6,417 bases of DNA, taken from an uncultured Eubacteriales bacterium (GTDB lineage Bacteria > Bacillota > Clostridia > Christensenellales > Borkfalkiaceae). The position numbers were made by a program, and so were the translations under genes. Of the stretch, positions 1-4,955 are shown piece after piece. Numbering within the stretch: the first letter of the stretch is position 1; each line of letters opens with the position of its first letter. Below the pieces are notes generated by a model that was not told where the DNA came from, did no database searches, and was given only the letters and a program-made list of their open reading frames with translations. The stretch is from contig CACXHH010000064.1 in NCBI GenBank assembly GCA_902767455.1, positions 1 through 6,417 of the forward strand. Reading direction: 5' to 3'.

Positions 1-122
1 AGCCCGTCGCATCGGATGCGAAACACGCGCGTATGGCATTTTTGCCCGTTCGGATCGATCCCAACATCCCGTCTCACGACCCTTTGACGCTCGTATCTCT
101 ACTTTGCATAACGTATCGATTT
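1..122 (-). other. 5' leader or gene start of a unit running off the left edge
   Basis: This stretch lies just downstream of the minus-strand promoter at 129-157, so it is probably transcribed leftward, out of the window. The only minus-strand ATG that stays open to the edge is at 65-67. It gives 22 codons beginning MLGSIRTGKNAIR, but has no convincing Shine-Dalgarno site, so I do not call a gene. A perfect 6-bp hairpin with a 3-base loop sits at 7-21 (TCGCAT/ATGCGA), and GGC-AAAAAT-GCC is a weaker one. It could be a structured leader RNA or the beginning of a coding region. I recognise no riboswitch family in it. Confidence 0.25.
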
Positions 123-128
123 TTAACT

Positions 129-157
129 ATGTTACAACCAAAAACAAAAATTGTCAA
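129..157 (-). promoter_or_regulatory. Sigma-A type promoter reading left
   Basis: On the minus strand there is a perfect -35 box TTGACA (152-157), a 17-base spacer, and a -10 box TAACAT (129-134) that matches TATAAT at four of six positions. The start of transcription would fall near 122. The -35 box overlaps a 7-bp inverted repeat, AAAATTG-TCAAG-CAATTTT (147-165), which could be a protein-binding site. What is transcribed lies mostly outside the window. The spacing and perfect -35 make this one of the better promoters here, but it is a motif call only. Confidence 0.5.
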
Positions 158-175
158 GCAATTTTAAAAAAATAG

Positions 176-204
176 TTTAAAAAGCTGTGTCAAACGCCCA
201 TAAT
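176..204 (+). promoter_or_regulatory. Promoter for the small membrane protein gene
   Basis: TTTAAA (176-181) and CATAAT (199-204) are separated by 17 bases, each box fitting the sigma-A consensus at four or five of six positions. A start near 211 would give a leader of about 25 bases before the ATG at 236, with the ribosome site GGCGGTG inside it. It sits back to back with the leftward promoter at 129-157. AT-rich DNA makes chance matches common, hence moderate confidence. Confidence 0.4.
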
Positions 205-235
205 ATAAGCGTAAAATAATAACGGCGGTGTAATA

Positions 236-400
236 ATGTTGTTAGGAATAATAATCGGAACGATAATCGGCGCGAATATCTCTTTTATACTCTACGCGCT
301 TCTGATAGGAACGAAAAAGGCGGAACGCAGTCAACGATTTTTTGCTGTCGCAAAAAAATCGTTAATTCTGTTGGGCGTAAAACGCTCACGCGGAAAGTAA
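236..400 (+). CDS. Small single-pass membrane protein, 54 residues
   Basis: This short open frame was found by reading the sequence directly. Its ATG follows a clear Shine-Dalgarno site, GGCGGTG (224-230), at a spacing of 5 bases, and a promoter lies further upstream. The protein has a glycine-spaced hydrophobic helix at about residues 2-25 (MLLGIIIGTIIGANIS, then FILYALLIG). It is followed by a strongly basic tail with KKAERSQR and a KRSRGK end, which predicts an N-out, C-in single-span membrane peptide. The start resembles the small DUF3789-type proteins of Bacillota, with a glycine-rich helix then KKA/D-R, but the match is by eye and the tail is longer. Function is unknown. No partner gene is adjacent on this strand. 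The good ribosome site and the charge pattern argue against chance, but the length keeps confidence moderate. Confidence 0.55.
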   Translation: MLLGIIIGTIIGANISFILYALLIGTKKAERSQRFFAVAKKSLILLGVKRSRGK

Positions 401-419
401 ATTCTCGAAAAATCGCGAC

Positions 420-537
420 CATAATTCCTTTAAATTGCAAAGCAATTTATGTCGACTATATATCAAAGCTCGCTTTGATATGCAAATATTGATTTTTGTC
501 AAAATTTGCGGTCGACTATTCCTGATTCATAATTCCT
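420..537. repeat. Composite palindromic intergenic repeat (REP/MITE-like)
   Basis: The element is bounded by direct copies of CATAATTCCT (420-429 and 528-537). Inside are three hairpins: TAAATTGC-AAA-GCAATTTA (431-449), TATCAAAGC-TC-GCTTTGATA (461-480), and a longer imperfect one at 482-509 with outer arms GCAAAT/ATTTGC and inner arms TTGAT/GTCAA. Two direct copies of GTCGACTAT (451-459 and 511-519) lie exactly 60 bases apart and frame the second and third hairpins. There is no coding capacity. This layered structure is typical of small non-autonomous palindromic repeats that scatter between bacterial genes. Whether it is present elsewhere in the genome cannot be seen from one copy. Confidence 0.6.
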
Positions 538-579
538 AAAAACGCGTCGTTTTCGTCCGAAACAAAACGACGCGTTTTT
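538..579 (-). terminator. Intrinsic terminator after yhbY, bidirectional
   Basis: A 16-bp perfect stem (538-553 with 564-579) encloses a 10-base loop. The GC-rich core is ACGCGTCGTTTT and the arms end in five A on one side and five T on the other, so RNA made in either direction ends in a hairpin followed by U residues. It begins 2 bases beyond the yhbY stop codon, so it most likely ends the minus-strand nth-obg-yhbY transcripts. It can also stop plus-strand reading from the small membrane protein gene and repeat. Confidence 0.88.
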
Positions 580-581
580 AC

Positions 582-875
582 TTAAAACTCGATATGTTCT
601 ATATGCGGTTTATTACTGCGGCGGTACATCGTTATCTTTCTGCCGATAACGGCGACGACTTCCGCGCCCGTCTTTTCGGCGAGAACATCCGCGTAGTATA
701 TAGGCTCGTCGTCGGTGGTTTTAAGCACCGAAATTTTAACAAGCTCCCTTGCCGTAAGCGCCTTATCCACGCTTTCCACAAGGTTTTCGGTAACGCCGAG
801 TTTCCCGACCTGCGCGATCGGCTCGGCGGTATTTGCCAAGGCTTTGAGATTGCTTCTCTGTTTAGACGTCAACAT
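582..875 (-). CDS. yhbY: YhbY family RNA-binding protein (CRM domain)
   Basis: The 97-residue protein is the full usual length of the single-domain CRM (YhbY) family, which binds precursors of the large ribosomal subunit and helps its assembly in the cytoplasm. The N-terminus MLTSKQRSNLKALA is the family opening. VGKLGVTENLVESVDKAL (about 23-40) contains the conserved GKxG loop and following helix, TARELVKISV follows, and the C-terminal strand carries VIGRKITMYRRS (76-87). The ATG is preceded by AAAGGAAA at a suitable distance. It lies 63 bases after obg on the same strand, the usual gene order in Bacillota, and is followed at once by a strong terminator, so it is the last gene of the unit. 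The nadD gene that often follows in related genomes is absent here. Identification is by motif and neighbourhood and is firm. Confidence 0.93.
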   Translation of the reverse strand: MLTSKQRSNLKALANTAEPIAQVGKLGVTENLVESVDKALTARELVKISVLKTTDDEPIYYADVLAEKTGAEVVAVIGRKITMYRRSNKPHIEHIEF

Positions 876-938
876 AATATTTTCCTTTTTGTTCTTCGGT
901 ATTTATAGGTATTTATAATCGTTTCGTTTGCGATGATA

Positions 939-2204
939 TCACTCGAGATAGTCGAACTCTATCTCGCCGATGACGACGGTGTCGCCTTCCTGAACTCCGA
1001 GCCCTTTGAGCGCCTTGAAAACGCCCTTGTTACGAAGCGTCTTCTGCATATACGCAAGGCTGTCCGCGTCGTCTAAAACGACGTTTCTTATCAACAGGTC
1101 GACGAGCGGGCCTATAACGACGTAAGCCCCGTCCTCGTCGCGCTCGATCTCGAAAGTGTCTTCGTCGGGAGTTTCGTACTCGAACTTTTCAAATTCAAGC
1201 GGTTTGAGCGGCGGAAGCGTTTCGAGCGTTTTACTTACTTCGTCGAGCATCTCTTCGATACCTTCGGCAAGTATCGCCGAAATAGGTATGACTTTGTGTT
1301 TTTTTCCTATCTTCTTGCGAAAGGCTTTTAAATTATCTTCCGCGCCGTCGATATCTATTTTGTTTGCGACGATGACTTGCGGAACGTCTTTCAACGCTTC
1401 GTCGTAGCTGAACAGCTCGTTGTTTATCTTTACGTAGTCGTCGTAAGGATCTCTCCCTTCCGAGCCCGAAATATCCACGATATGAACGAGCAAACGCGTT
1501 CTTTCAACGTGGCGTAAAAACTCGTGTCCGAGCCCCGCTCCTTCCGAAGCGCCTTCGATAAGCCCGGGAATATCGGCTACCACGAAGCTCTTGTCGTAGT
1601 GCGTAACTACGCCGAGATTAGGCGAAAGCGTCGTAAAATGATACGCCGCGATTTTGGGCTTCGCGCCCGATATTTTTGATAAAAGCGTGGACTTCCCCAC
1701 GCTCGGGAAGCCTAAAAGCCCGACGTCCGCTATCGTTTTAAGTTCGAGCGTAACGCGTTTGGGCTCTGTAATAACGCCTTTTTGCGAAAAATGCGGGGCG
1801 TGCCTTCTCGAAGTGCAGAACTTGACGTTGCCCTTTCCGCCGGCGCCACCCGATAAAACGAGCTGTTTTTCGCCGTCGTAAAACACGTCGCAAAGGATAT
1901 TTCCGCTGTCACGGTCTTTGACGACCGTTCCGAGCGGCACGGCGATATAAAGGTCGTCGCCGTTCTTGCCGTAGCATTTTTTAGGTCCGCCCTTTTCGCC
2001 GTTCCCCGCGGCGTATTTTCTTTTATACTCGAAGTCGATAAGGCTGGTCTTTCTCGCGTCGCCGACGAAGTAAACGTCGCCGCCCCTGCCGCCGTCGCCG
2101 CCGTCCGGCCCGCCGTTGGCAACTCCCTTATAGCGGATAAAGCTGGTGGCGCCGTCGCCGCCGTTACCCGATTTTATAGTGATATTCTGTTTATCGATAA
2201 ACAT
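939..2204 (-). CDS. obg: Obg GTPase (ribosome assembly, stress response)
   Basis: Obg is an essential cytoplasmic GTPase that acts in late 50S subunit assembly and in growth and stress control. From the chosen ATG the protein has 421 residues. It has a glycine-rich Obg fold at about 1-155 (NGGDGATSF, GGPDGGDGGRGGD, SGGAGGKGN) and then a G domain. This shows the P-loop GFPSVGKST (165-173), switch I with YHFTTL where YPFTTL is usual, DIPG (211-214), NKID (281-284) and SA (309-310). The C-terminal OCT domain (about 345-421) is the Bacillota and Actinobacteria type. A GTG at 2211-2213 would add three residues. I prefer ATG at 2202-2204 because the ribosome site AGGCGGTGA covers the GTG and lies 5 bases before the ATG, and because MFIDKxxI is the family start. 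An 8-bp hairpin lies across the stop end. It is between nth and yhbY on the same strand. Confidence 0.97.
   Translation of the reverse strand: MFIDKQNITIKSGNGGDGATSFIRYKGVANGGPDGGDGGRGGDVYFVGDARKTSLIDFEYKRKYAAGNGEKGGPKKCYGKNGDDLYIAVPLGTVVKDRDSGNILCDVFYDGEKQLVLSGGAGGKGNVKFCTSRRHAPHFSQKGVITEPKRVTLELKTIADVGLLGFPSVGKSTLLSKISGAKPKIAAYHFTTLSPNLGVVTHYDKSFVVADIPGLIEGASEGAGLGHEFLRHVERTRLLVHIVDISGSEGRDPYDDYVKINNELFSYDEALKDVPQVIVANKIDIDGAEDNLKAFRKKIGKKHKVIPISAILAEGIEEMLDEVSKTLETLPPLKPLEFEKFEYETPDEDTFEIERDEDGAYVVIGPLVDLLIRNVVLDDADSLAYMQKTLRNKGVFKALKGLGVQEGDTVVIGEIEFDYLE
944..966 (-). other. 8-bp hairpin at the end of obg
   Basis: CGAGATAG and CTATCTCG form a perfect 8-bp stem with a 7-base loop, ending three bases short of the obg stop codon. 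It lies in the last codons of obg (EIEFDYLE) and has no T run, so it is not a normal terminator. It may stabilise the obg 3' end or affect reading into yhbY. Codon choice alone could also give it by chance. Confidence 0.3.
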
Positions 2205-2230
2205 ATCGTTCACCGCCTTTTTTAAAGATA

Positions 2231-2250
2231 CGAAACGCTTTATCGTTTCG
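2231..2250 (-). terminator. Weak hairpin between nth and obg
   Basis: A 7-bp perfect stem CGAAACG/CGTTTCG with a 6-base loop is followed on the minus strand by TATCTTT and then A-rich DNA. The stem is modest and the T run is broken, so it would be at most a partial terminator of nth transcripts or an attenuator ahead of obg. It lies about 27 bases upstream of the obg ATG, so it might instead affect obg mRNA stability. Confidence 0.3.
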
Positions 2251-2265
2251 CGTTTTAATTCCTTC

Positions 2266-2294
2266 TATATAAATTTAGTCGCCCTATAAGTCGA
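2266..2294 (-). promoter_or_regulatory. Possible promoter for obg-yhbY
   Basis: TCGACT (2289-2294) and TATATA (2266-2271) are spaced by 17 bases on the minus strand, each matching four of six consensus positions. It starts directly after the nth stop codon and would give obg and yhbY their own transcript, with a start near 2259 and a leader of about 55 bases that includes the hairpin at 2231-2250. Chance is possible in this AT-rich gap. Confidence 0.35.
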
Positions 2295-2948
2295 TTATTT
2301 GCGTTTTTTATCTTTTTCGCAAGTCGACGAATAATATTCGCAAAAAGCCGATATTTCACACTCTTCGCACCTTGGTTTCATAGCCTTGCAAGTGTTTCTG
2401 CCGTGGAAAATAAGATAGTGATGCGCCTTTGACCAAACGCTTTTTTCAAGGATAGCGTTGAGCCCCTTTTCGACTTCGGCAGGCGTTTTGCCCTTGGCAA
2501 GCCCCGTTCTGTTCGACACCCTGAAAACGTGCGTGTCAACGGCTATCGCGTCGCCGCCGAAAGCCACCGAATACACCACGTTCGCCGTCTTTCTGCCAAC
2601 TCCCGCCAAAGTGGTGAGCTCTTCTATCGTGGAAGGTACTTTGCCGCCGAACTTTTCGACTATATCTTTCGACGCTGACAGGATATGCTCCGCCTTGCTG
2701 TTGAAAAAACCGCACGAGCGTATCTTTTCGCCGAGTTGTTCCTTAGTTAAGGTGAGCATGCTCTGCGGGGTGGAATACTCCTTGAACAGCTCCGCCGTGA
2801 CCTGATTTACGCGTTTATCCGTGCATTGCGCCGACAAGACGACGGCAACGAGCAGTTCGTAAGCCGAATTATATTTGAGCTCGGGTTTGGGATCGGGGTA
2901 TTTTTCGGCGAGTACGGATATAAGTTTATCTGCGCAAGGCTTGTCCAT
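2295..2948 (-). CDS. nth: Endonuclease III (DNA glycosylase/AP lyase)
   Basis: This enzyme removes oxidised pyrimidines and cleaves the strand at the abasic site in base excision repair. The 217 residues match the family length. The helix-hairpin-helix LAGVGRKTANVV (114-125) holds the catalytic lysine K120, and VDTHVFRV holds the catalytic aspartate D138. The iron-sulfur loop has cysteines at 187, 194, 197 and 203 (C-x6-C-x2-C-x5-C). These positions are the same as in the E. coli enzyme as I remember it. The LSAQCTD motif near 38-44 is also present. The ATG is fixed by homology: no ATG, GTG or TTG occurs in frame upstream before a TAA at 3069-3071. The nearest GGAG (2980-2983) is 31 bases away, beyond a GC-rich hairpin. 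It has its own upstream promoter. The 15-residue lysine-rich tail after the last cysteine is not catalytic. Confidence 0.97.
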   Translation of the reverse strand: MDKPCADKLISVLAEKYPDPKPELKYNSAYELLVAVVLSAQCTDKRVNQVTAELFKEYSTPQSMLTLTKEQLGEKIRSCGFFNSKAEHILSASKDIVEKFGGKVPSTIEELTTLAGVGRKTANVVYSVAFGGDAIAVDTHVFRVSNRTGLAKGKTPAEVEKGLNAILEKSVWSKAHHYLIFHGRNTCKAMKPRCEECEISAFCEYYSSTCEKDKKRK

Positions 2949-2956
2949 AAAGCGTT

Positions 2957-2974
2957 TCGCGGCAAGCGCCGCGA
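2957..2974 (-). promoter_or_regulatory. GC-rich hairpin in the nth leader, near the start codon
   Basis: On the minus strand TCGCGGC and GCCGCGA form a perfect 7-bp stem with a GCTT loop, 8 bases before the nth ATG. The only good Shine-Dalgarno candidate, GGAG at 2980-2983, lies on the far side of the stem. Leaving out the folded 18 bases reduces its distance to the ATG from 31 to 13 bases. It may therefore tune nth translation. This is a structural inference only. Confidence 0.4.
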
Positions 2975-3057
2975 TATTTCTCCGTAGTATTTCGGGATCG
3001 CCCGCAATCGGCGATGCGGCGCGTTTTATTATTATCGCCGCGTTTCCACATTTATAT

Positions 3058-3086
3058 AATATATCATATTATTTTATCTTTTTCAA
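3058..3086 (-). promoter_or_regulatory. Promoter for nth (extended -10)
   Basis: TTGAAA (3081-3086) and TATATT (3058-3063) are separated by 17 bases, and a TGA directly before the -10 box gives an extended -10 element. The boxes match the sigma-A consensus at five of six positions each. Transcription would begin near 3051, leaving a leader of about 100 bases before nth. It lies downstream of the DUF3343 stop, so nth need not depend on that gene's transcript. Confidence 0.6.
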
Positions 3087-3158
3087 TAAAAATACGGGGT
3101 ATAAAATCAAAATCAGCTCAAAAGCTACTTCTCTTTGCGCTTTTTGGCGGCGGTTTCA

Positions 3159-3419
3159 TCACATAATTTTCGTTTTACTCGTTCTTCCGCCGACGCTTAC
3201 GACCGAATATATCCCGAAAAAGCCGCCGAAGTTATTTTCGTTTAAAACGCTTATCGCAAGCGAAAGATTGCGAGCGTCCGTCTTTGCCGAGATGCCGCAG
3301 CCTATCCGCGCTTCTCGCGGGGTGCCGACCGTTACCGTCGTTGCGCCTCTTGCGTTCATCAGGTCGCAAAACTCAAAAACCTCCGTCTTGCTTTTAAAGA
3401 CTATTATTATATTTTTCAT
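3159..3419 (-). CDS. DUF3343 protein, putative Se/S carrier
   Basis: The 86-residue protein matches the DUF3343 family by eye. It opens MKNIIIVFKSKTEVFEF, continues to ARGATTVTVGTPREARIGCGIS (24-44), and has NNFGGFFGIYSVV (62-74) near the end. Cysteine 41 in the conserved CG motif is the likely S- or Se-binding residue of this proposed carrier family; this role is an inference in the literature rather than a proven reaction. No signal peptide or membrane span is visible, so it should be cytosolic. The start follows the family pattern. AGGAG is present upstream (3434-3438) but 14 bases from the ATG, an unusually long spacing. The gene ends with two successive TGA codons. It is transcribed divergently from the cysteine desulfurase gene 70 bases away, and such a pairing is known for these families, which supports a shared role in sulfur or selenium supply. 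Confidence 0.8.
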   Translation of the reverse strand: MKNIIIVFKSKTEVFEFCDLMNARGATTVTVGTPREARIGCGISAKTDARNLSLAISVLNENNFGGFFGIYSVVSVGGRTSKTKIM

Positions 3420-3458
3420 AAGTTACGTCGTTACTCCTATGTATTATTTCCACGCGCG

Positions 3459-3472
3459 AATAATATATTATT
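3459..3472. promoter_or_regulatory. 14-bp palindrome in the divergent spacer
   Basis: AATAATATATTATT is a perfect palindrome in the 70-base gap between the DUF3343 and desulfurase starts. A further ATTATT half-site lies at 3443-3448, giving ATTATT-N10-AATAAT. It could be an operator for a dimeric regulator acting on both genes, or simply overlapping -10 elements, since several TATTAT and TAATAT strings lie within it. I found no convincing -35 boxes for either direction. Confidence 0.35.
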
Positions 3473-3489
3473 TTATCGGAAGACTTTTT

Positions 3490-4629
3490 ATGATATATTT
3501 CGACAACGCGGCAAGCTCCTTCTATAAGCCCTATCTATGCACCGAACGCGCCGTTTACGCTATGCGTGAGCTATCGGTAAACGCCGGCAGAAGCGGACAC
3601 AAACTCTCCGAACAAGCCGAAAGGCTGATCTATTCGGCAAGATCGACGACTTCTTCCGCCTTCAATAACGGAAGCGTTCAAAGAGTTATCTTCACCGCCA
3701 ACTGTACGCAGGCTTTAAACTTCGCCATCTTCGGGATAGAGCGTAAAAAACGCAAGATCGTTACGACGGTTACCGAGCACAACAGCGTTCTAAGACCGCT
3801 TTATCAACTCGAAAAGTCGGGCTATAAGCTCGTTATCGCTAATCTCAATGAAAAACAGTACATATGCGCAGACGATGTTATAAATCTCGTTGACGACGAA
3901 ACCGCCTTCGTGGCAGTCAACGCCGTGTCGAACGTTACGGGCGCCAAAAACGAATACGAAAAGATCGGGCTGTCCCTTAAAGGGAGCGGAATACCCTTTA
4001 TCGTCGACGGCGCGCAGGCGGCAGGGCACGTCAGAATCGATATGCGTTCTTCAAATATAAACTGCCTTGCCGTGGCGGGGCACAAGGGGCTCAATTCGAT
4101 TCAGGGCGCAGGCGCGCTTATCTTCGACGAAAACGTCGAGATTTCGCCTATCATATTCGGCGGAAGCGGCAACGAAACGTTTGAAAAAGTTCCGTCGTGC
4201 TACCCCGAAAAGCTCGAAGCGGGCACGCGGGATCTGCCGGCGATATCGTCTTTCGAACAGGGCGTTAAAAGCTCAGCCGAAAATATCACCGAGCGCGGAA
4301 ACAGGCTTATAAAACTTACCGCCGCCCTTATCCGCGGGCTTGATAGTATTTACGGCGTGAAAACTTACTCCGTGCCAAACCCTTTCGGGATATGCGCTTT
4401 CGAGATAAGTGCCTTCCCGTCGGTCGACGCGGCAAGGGCGTATTCTGAACTGTTTTCGATAGCGGTACGCGGCGGATTCCATTGCGCCCCGCTCATGCAC
4501 GAAGCACTGAAAACGGACGAAAACGGGCTTATACGCGCGAGTTTATCGACTTATAACACCGCCGAAGAAGTCAACGACTTTCTCACGGCGACCGAATACC
4601 TTGCAAAGCACGCCGACAAGCTGTTATGA
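3490..4629 (+). CDS. Cysteine desulfurase family, SufS/CsdA-like PLP enzyme
   Basis: This fold-type I PLP enzyme (class V aminotransferase family) should remove sulfur, or selenium, from cysteine or selenocysteine to leave alanine and an enzyme persulfide. It has 379 residues. MIYFDNAASS is the family start. H97 in TEHNS stacks on PLP, D173 and Q176 in VDGAQ hold the ring, and K199 in AGHKG forms the Schiff base. C332 in VRGGFHCAPLMHE is the persulfide cysteine, and R349 in IRASLSTYNTAEEV should bind the substrate carboxylate. The sequence is closest to the TIGR01977-type subfamily often found beside DUF3343 genes. I chose ATG at 3490 because GGAAG lies 7 bases upstream and the family begins there. 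The frame is open upstream to 2875 but that part overlaps nth and the DUF3343 gene on the other strand. No SufU or IscU scaffold gene is adjacent, so iron-sulfur assembly is not specifically indicated. Confidence 0.93.
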   Translation: MIYFDNAASSFYKPYLCTERAVYAMRELSVNAGRSGHKLSEQAERLIYSARSTTSSAFNNGSVQRVIFTANCTQALNFAIFGIERKKRKIVTTVTEHNSVLRPLYQLEKSGYKLVIANLNEKQYICADDVINLVDDETAFVAVNAVSNVTGAKNEYEKIGLSLKGSGIPFIVDGAQAAGHVRIDMRSSNINCLAVAGHKGLNSIQGAGALIFDENVEISPIIFGGSGNETFEKVPSCYPEKLEAGTRDLPAISSFEQGVKSSAENITERGNRLIKLTAALIRGLDSIYGVKTYSVPNPFGICAFEISAFPSVDAARAYSELFSIAVRGGFHCAPLMHEALKTDENGLIRASLSTYNTAEEVNDFLTATEYLAKHADKLL

Positions 4630-4896
4630 CTTTTTGATAAGTTCGTACACTTCGTCGAGTTTATCTTTTTTCGATCTCGGGATAAGCGGCACTATCATCG
4701 AGTAAAACCTTTGGAGTTCTTCGTCGGTAAGAGTTCCGTCCGCGCGTTTTTGTTTAGCCGTTTTCATAATGGAAGCTATAAGCTCGTCTTCGCTTTTTCC
4801 TTCGTAGCCTTTCAAAAACTCGCCAAATAGCTTTCTTGCGTCGGTATCTGGGCGTTCGTTTTCCTTTTTCGGGGCGTCGTAGTCGCTGAACTTCAT
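4624..4896 (-). CDS. Small acidic/basic helical protein of unknown function
   Basis: I do not recognise this 90-residue protein. It is highly charged and probably all helical and cytosolic, with no signal peptide or membrane span. The N-terminal third is polar and lysine/aspartate rich (MKFSDYDAPKKENERPD). From about 25 it reads FLKGYEGKSEDELIASIMKTAKQKRADGTLTDEELQRFYSMI, a pattern of a kS-E-x-E-L helix, then a G-T-L-T/S-D-E-E-L helix, seen in small conserved proteins of Clostridia, then VPLIPRSKKDKLDEVYELIKK. Its last 6 bases overlap the end of the desulfurase on the other strand. The ATG is preceded by AAAGAGAT, a weak ribosome site, and a perfect TATAAT at 4917-4922. It is divergent from another unknown gene at 4956, which may be functionally linked. 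Confidence 0.7.
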   Translation of the reverse strand: MKFSDYDAPKKENERPDTDARKLFGEFLKGYEGKSEDELIASIMKTAKQKRADGTLTDEELQRFYSMIVPLIPRSKKDKLDEVYELIKKS

Positions 4897-4916
4897 AGCT
4901 TTTATCTCTTTAAGAT

Positions 4917-4922
4917 ATTATA
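4917..4922 (-). promoter_or_regulatory. -10 box upstream of the 90-residue unknown gene
   Basis: A perfect TATAAT is read on the minus strand. A -35 box at the right spacing is poor (CACTTT or similar at 4940-4945). A start near 4911 would leave a very short leader of about 15 bases before the ATG at 4896. The only other promoter-like sequence in the 59-base divergent gap is weak, so promoter assignment for the 4956 gene is open. Confidence 0.4.
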
Positions 4923-4955
4923 TGCCCGCAATTTGGTTAAAAGTGATTTTATCGT

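Noticed and set aside
20..86. Resemblance of the minus strand to a 16S rRNA segment (GTCGTGAGA, GATGTTGGG)
   Set aside because: That rRNA region is nearly invariant in bacteria, whereas here there are insertions and mismatches and the flanks do not match; probably chance.
20..90. ZTP (pfl) riboswitch in the left leader, suggested by GGGTCGTGA and CCGAACGGGCA
   Set aside because: The middle domain with the GGGGAGC-like core and proper P1/P2 stems is missing, and the two motifs are far too close together.
33..167. Plus-strand 44-codon frame starting MAFLPVRIDP
   Set aside because: No ribosome site, no recognisable features, and it runs against a good minus-strand promoter.
594..918. Plus-strand frames opposite yhbY
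   Set aside because: They are antisense shadows of a well-identified gene, with compositions typical of reversed coding sequence.
2205..2213. GTG start for obg adding three residues
   Set aside because: The GTG is part of the Shine-Dalgarno sequence AGGCGGTGA, which is correctly spaced for the ATG at 2202-2204, where the family normally starts.
3156..3161. Selenocysteine read-through of the DUF3343 gene at its TGA
   Set aside because: Two TGA codons follow in a row after the normal family end, there is no clear SECIS-like hairpin, and the length already fits the family.
2875..3489. Plus-strand open frame extending the desulfurase upstream to a 584-residue protein
   Set aside because: The extra part lies antisense to nth and the DUF3343 gene, has no desulfurase homology, and the family start MIYFDNAA with a ribosome site is at 3490.
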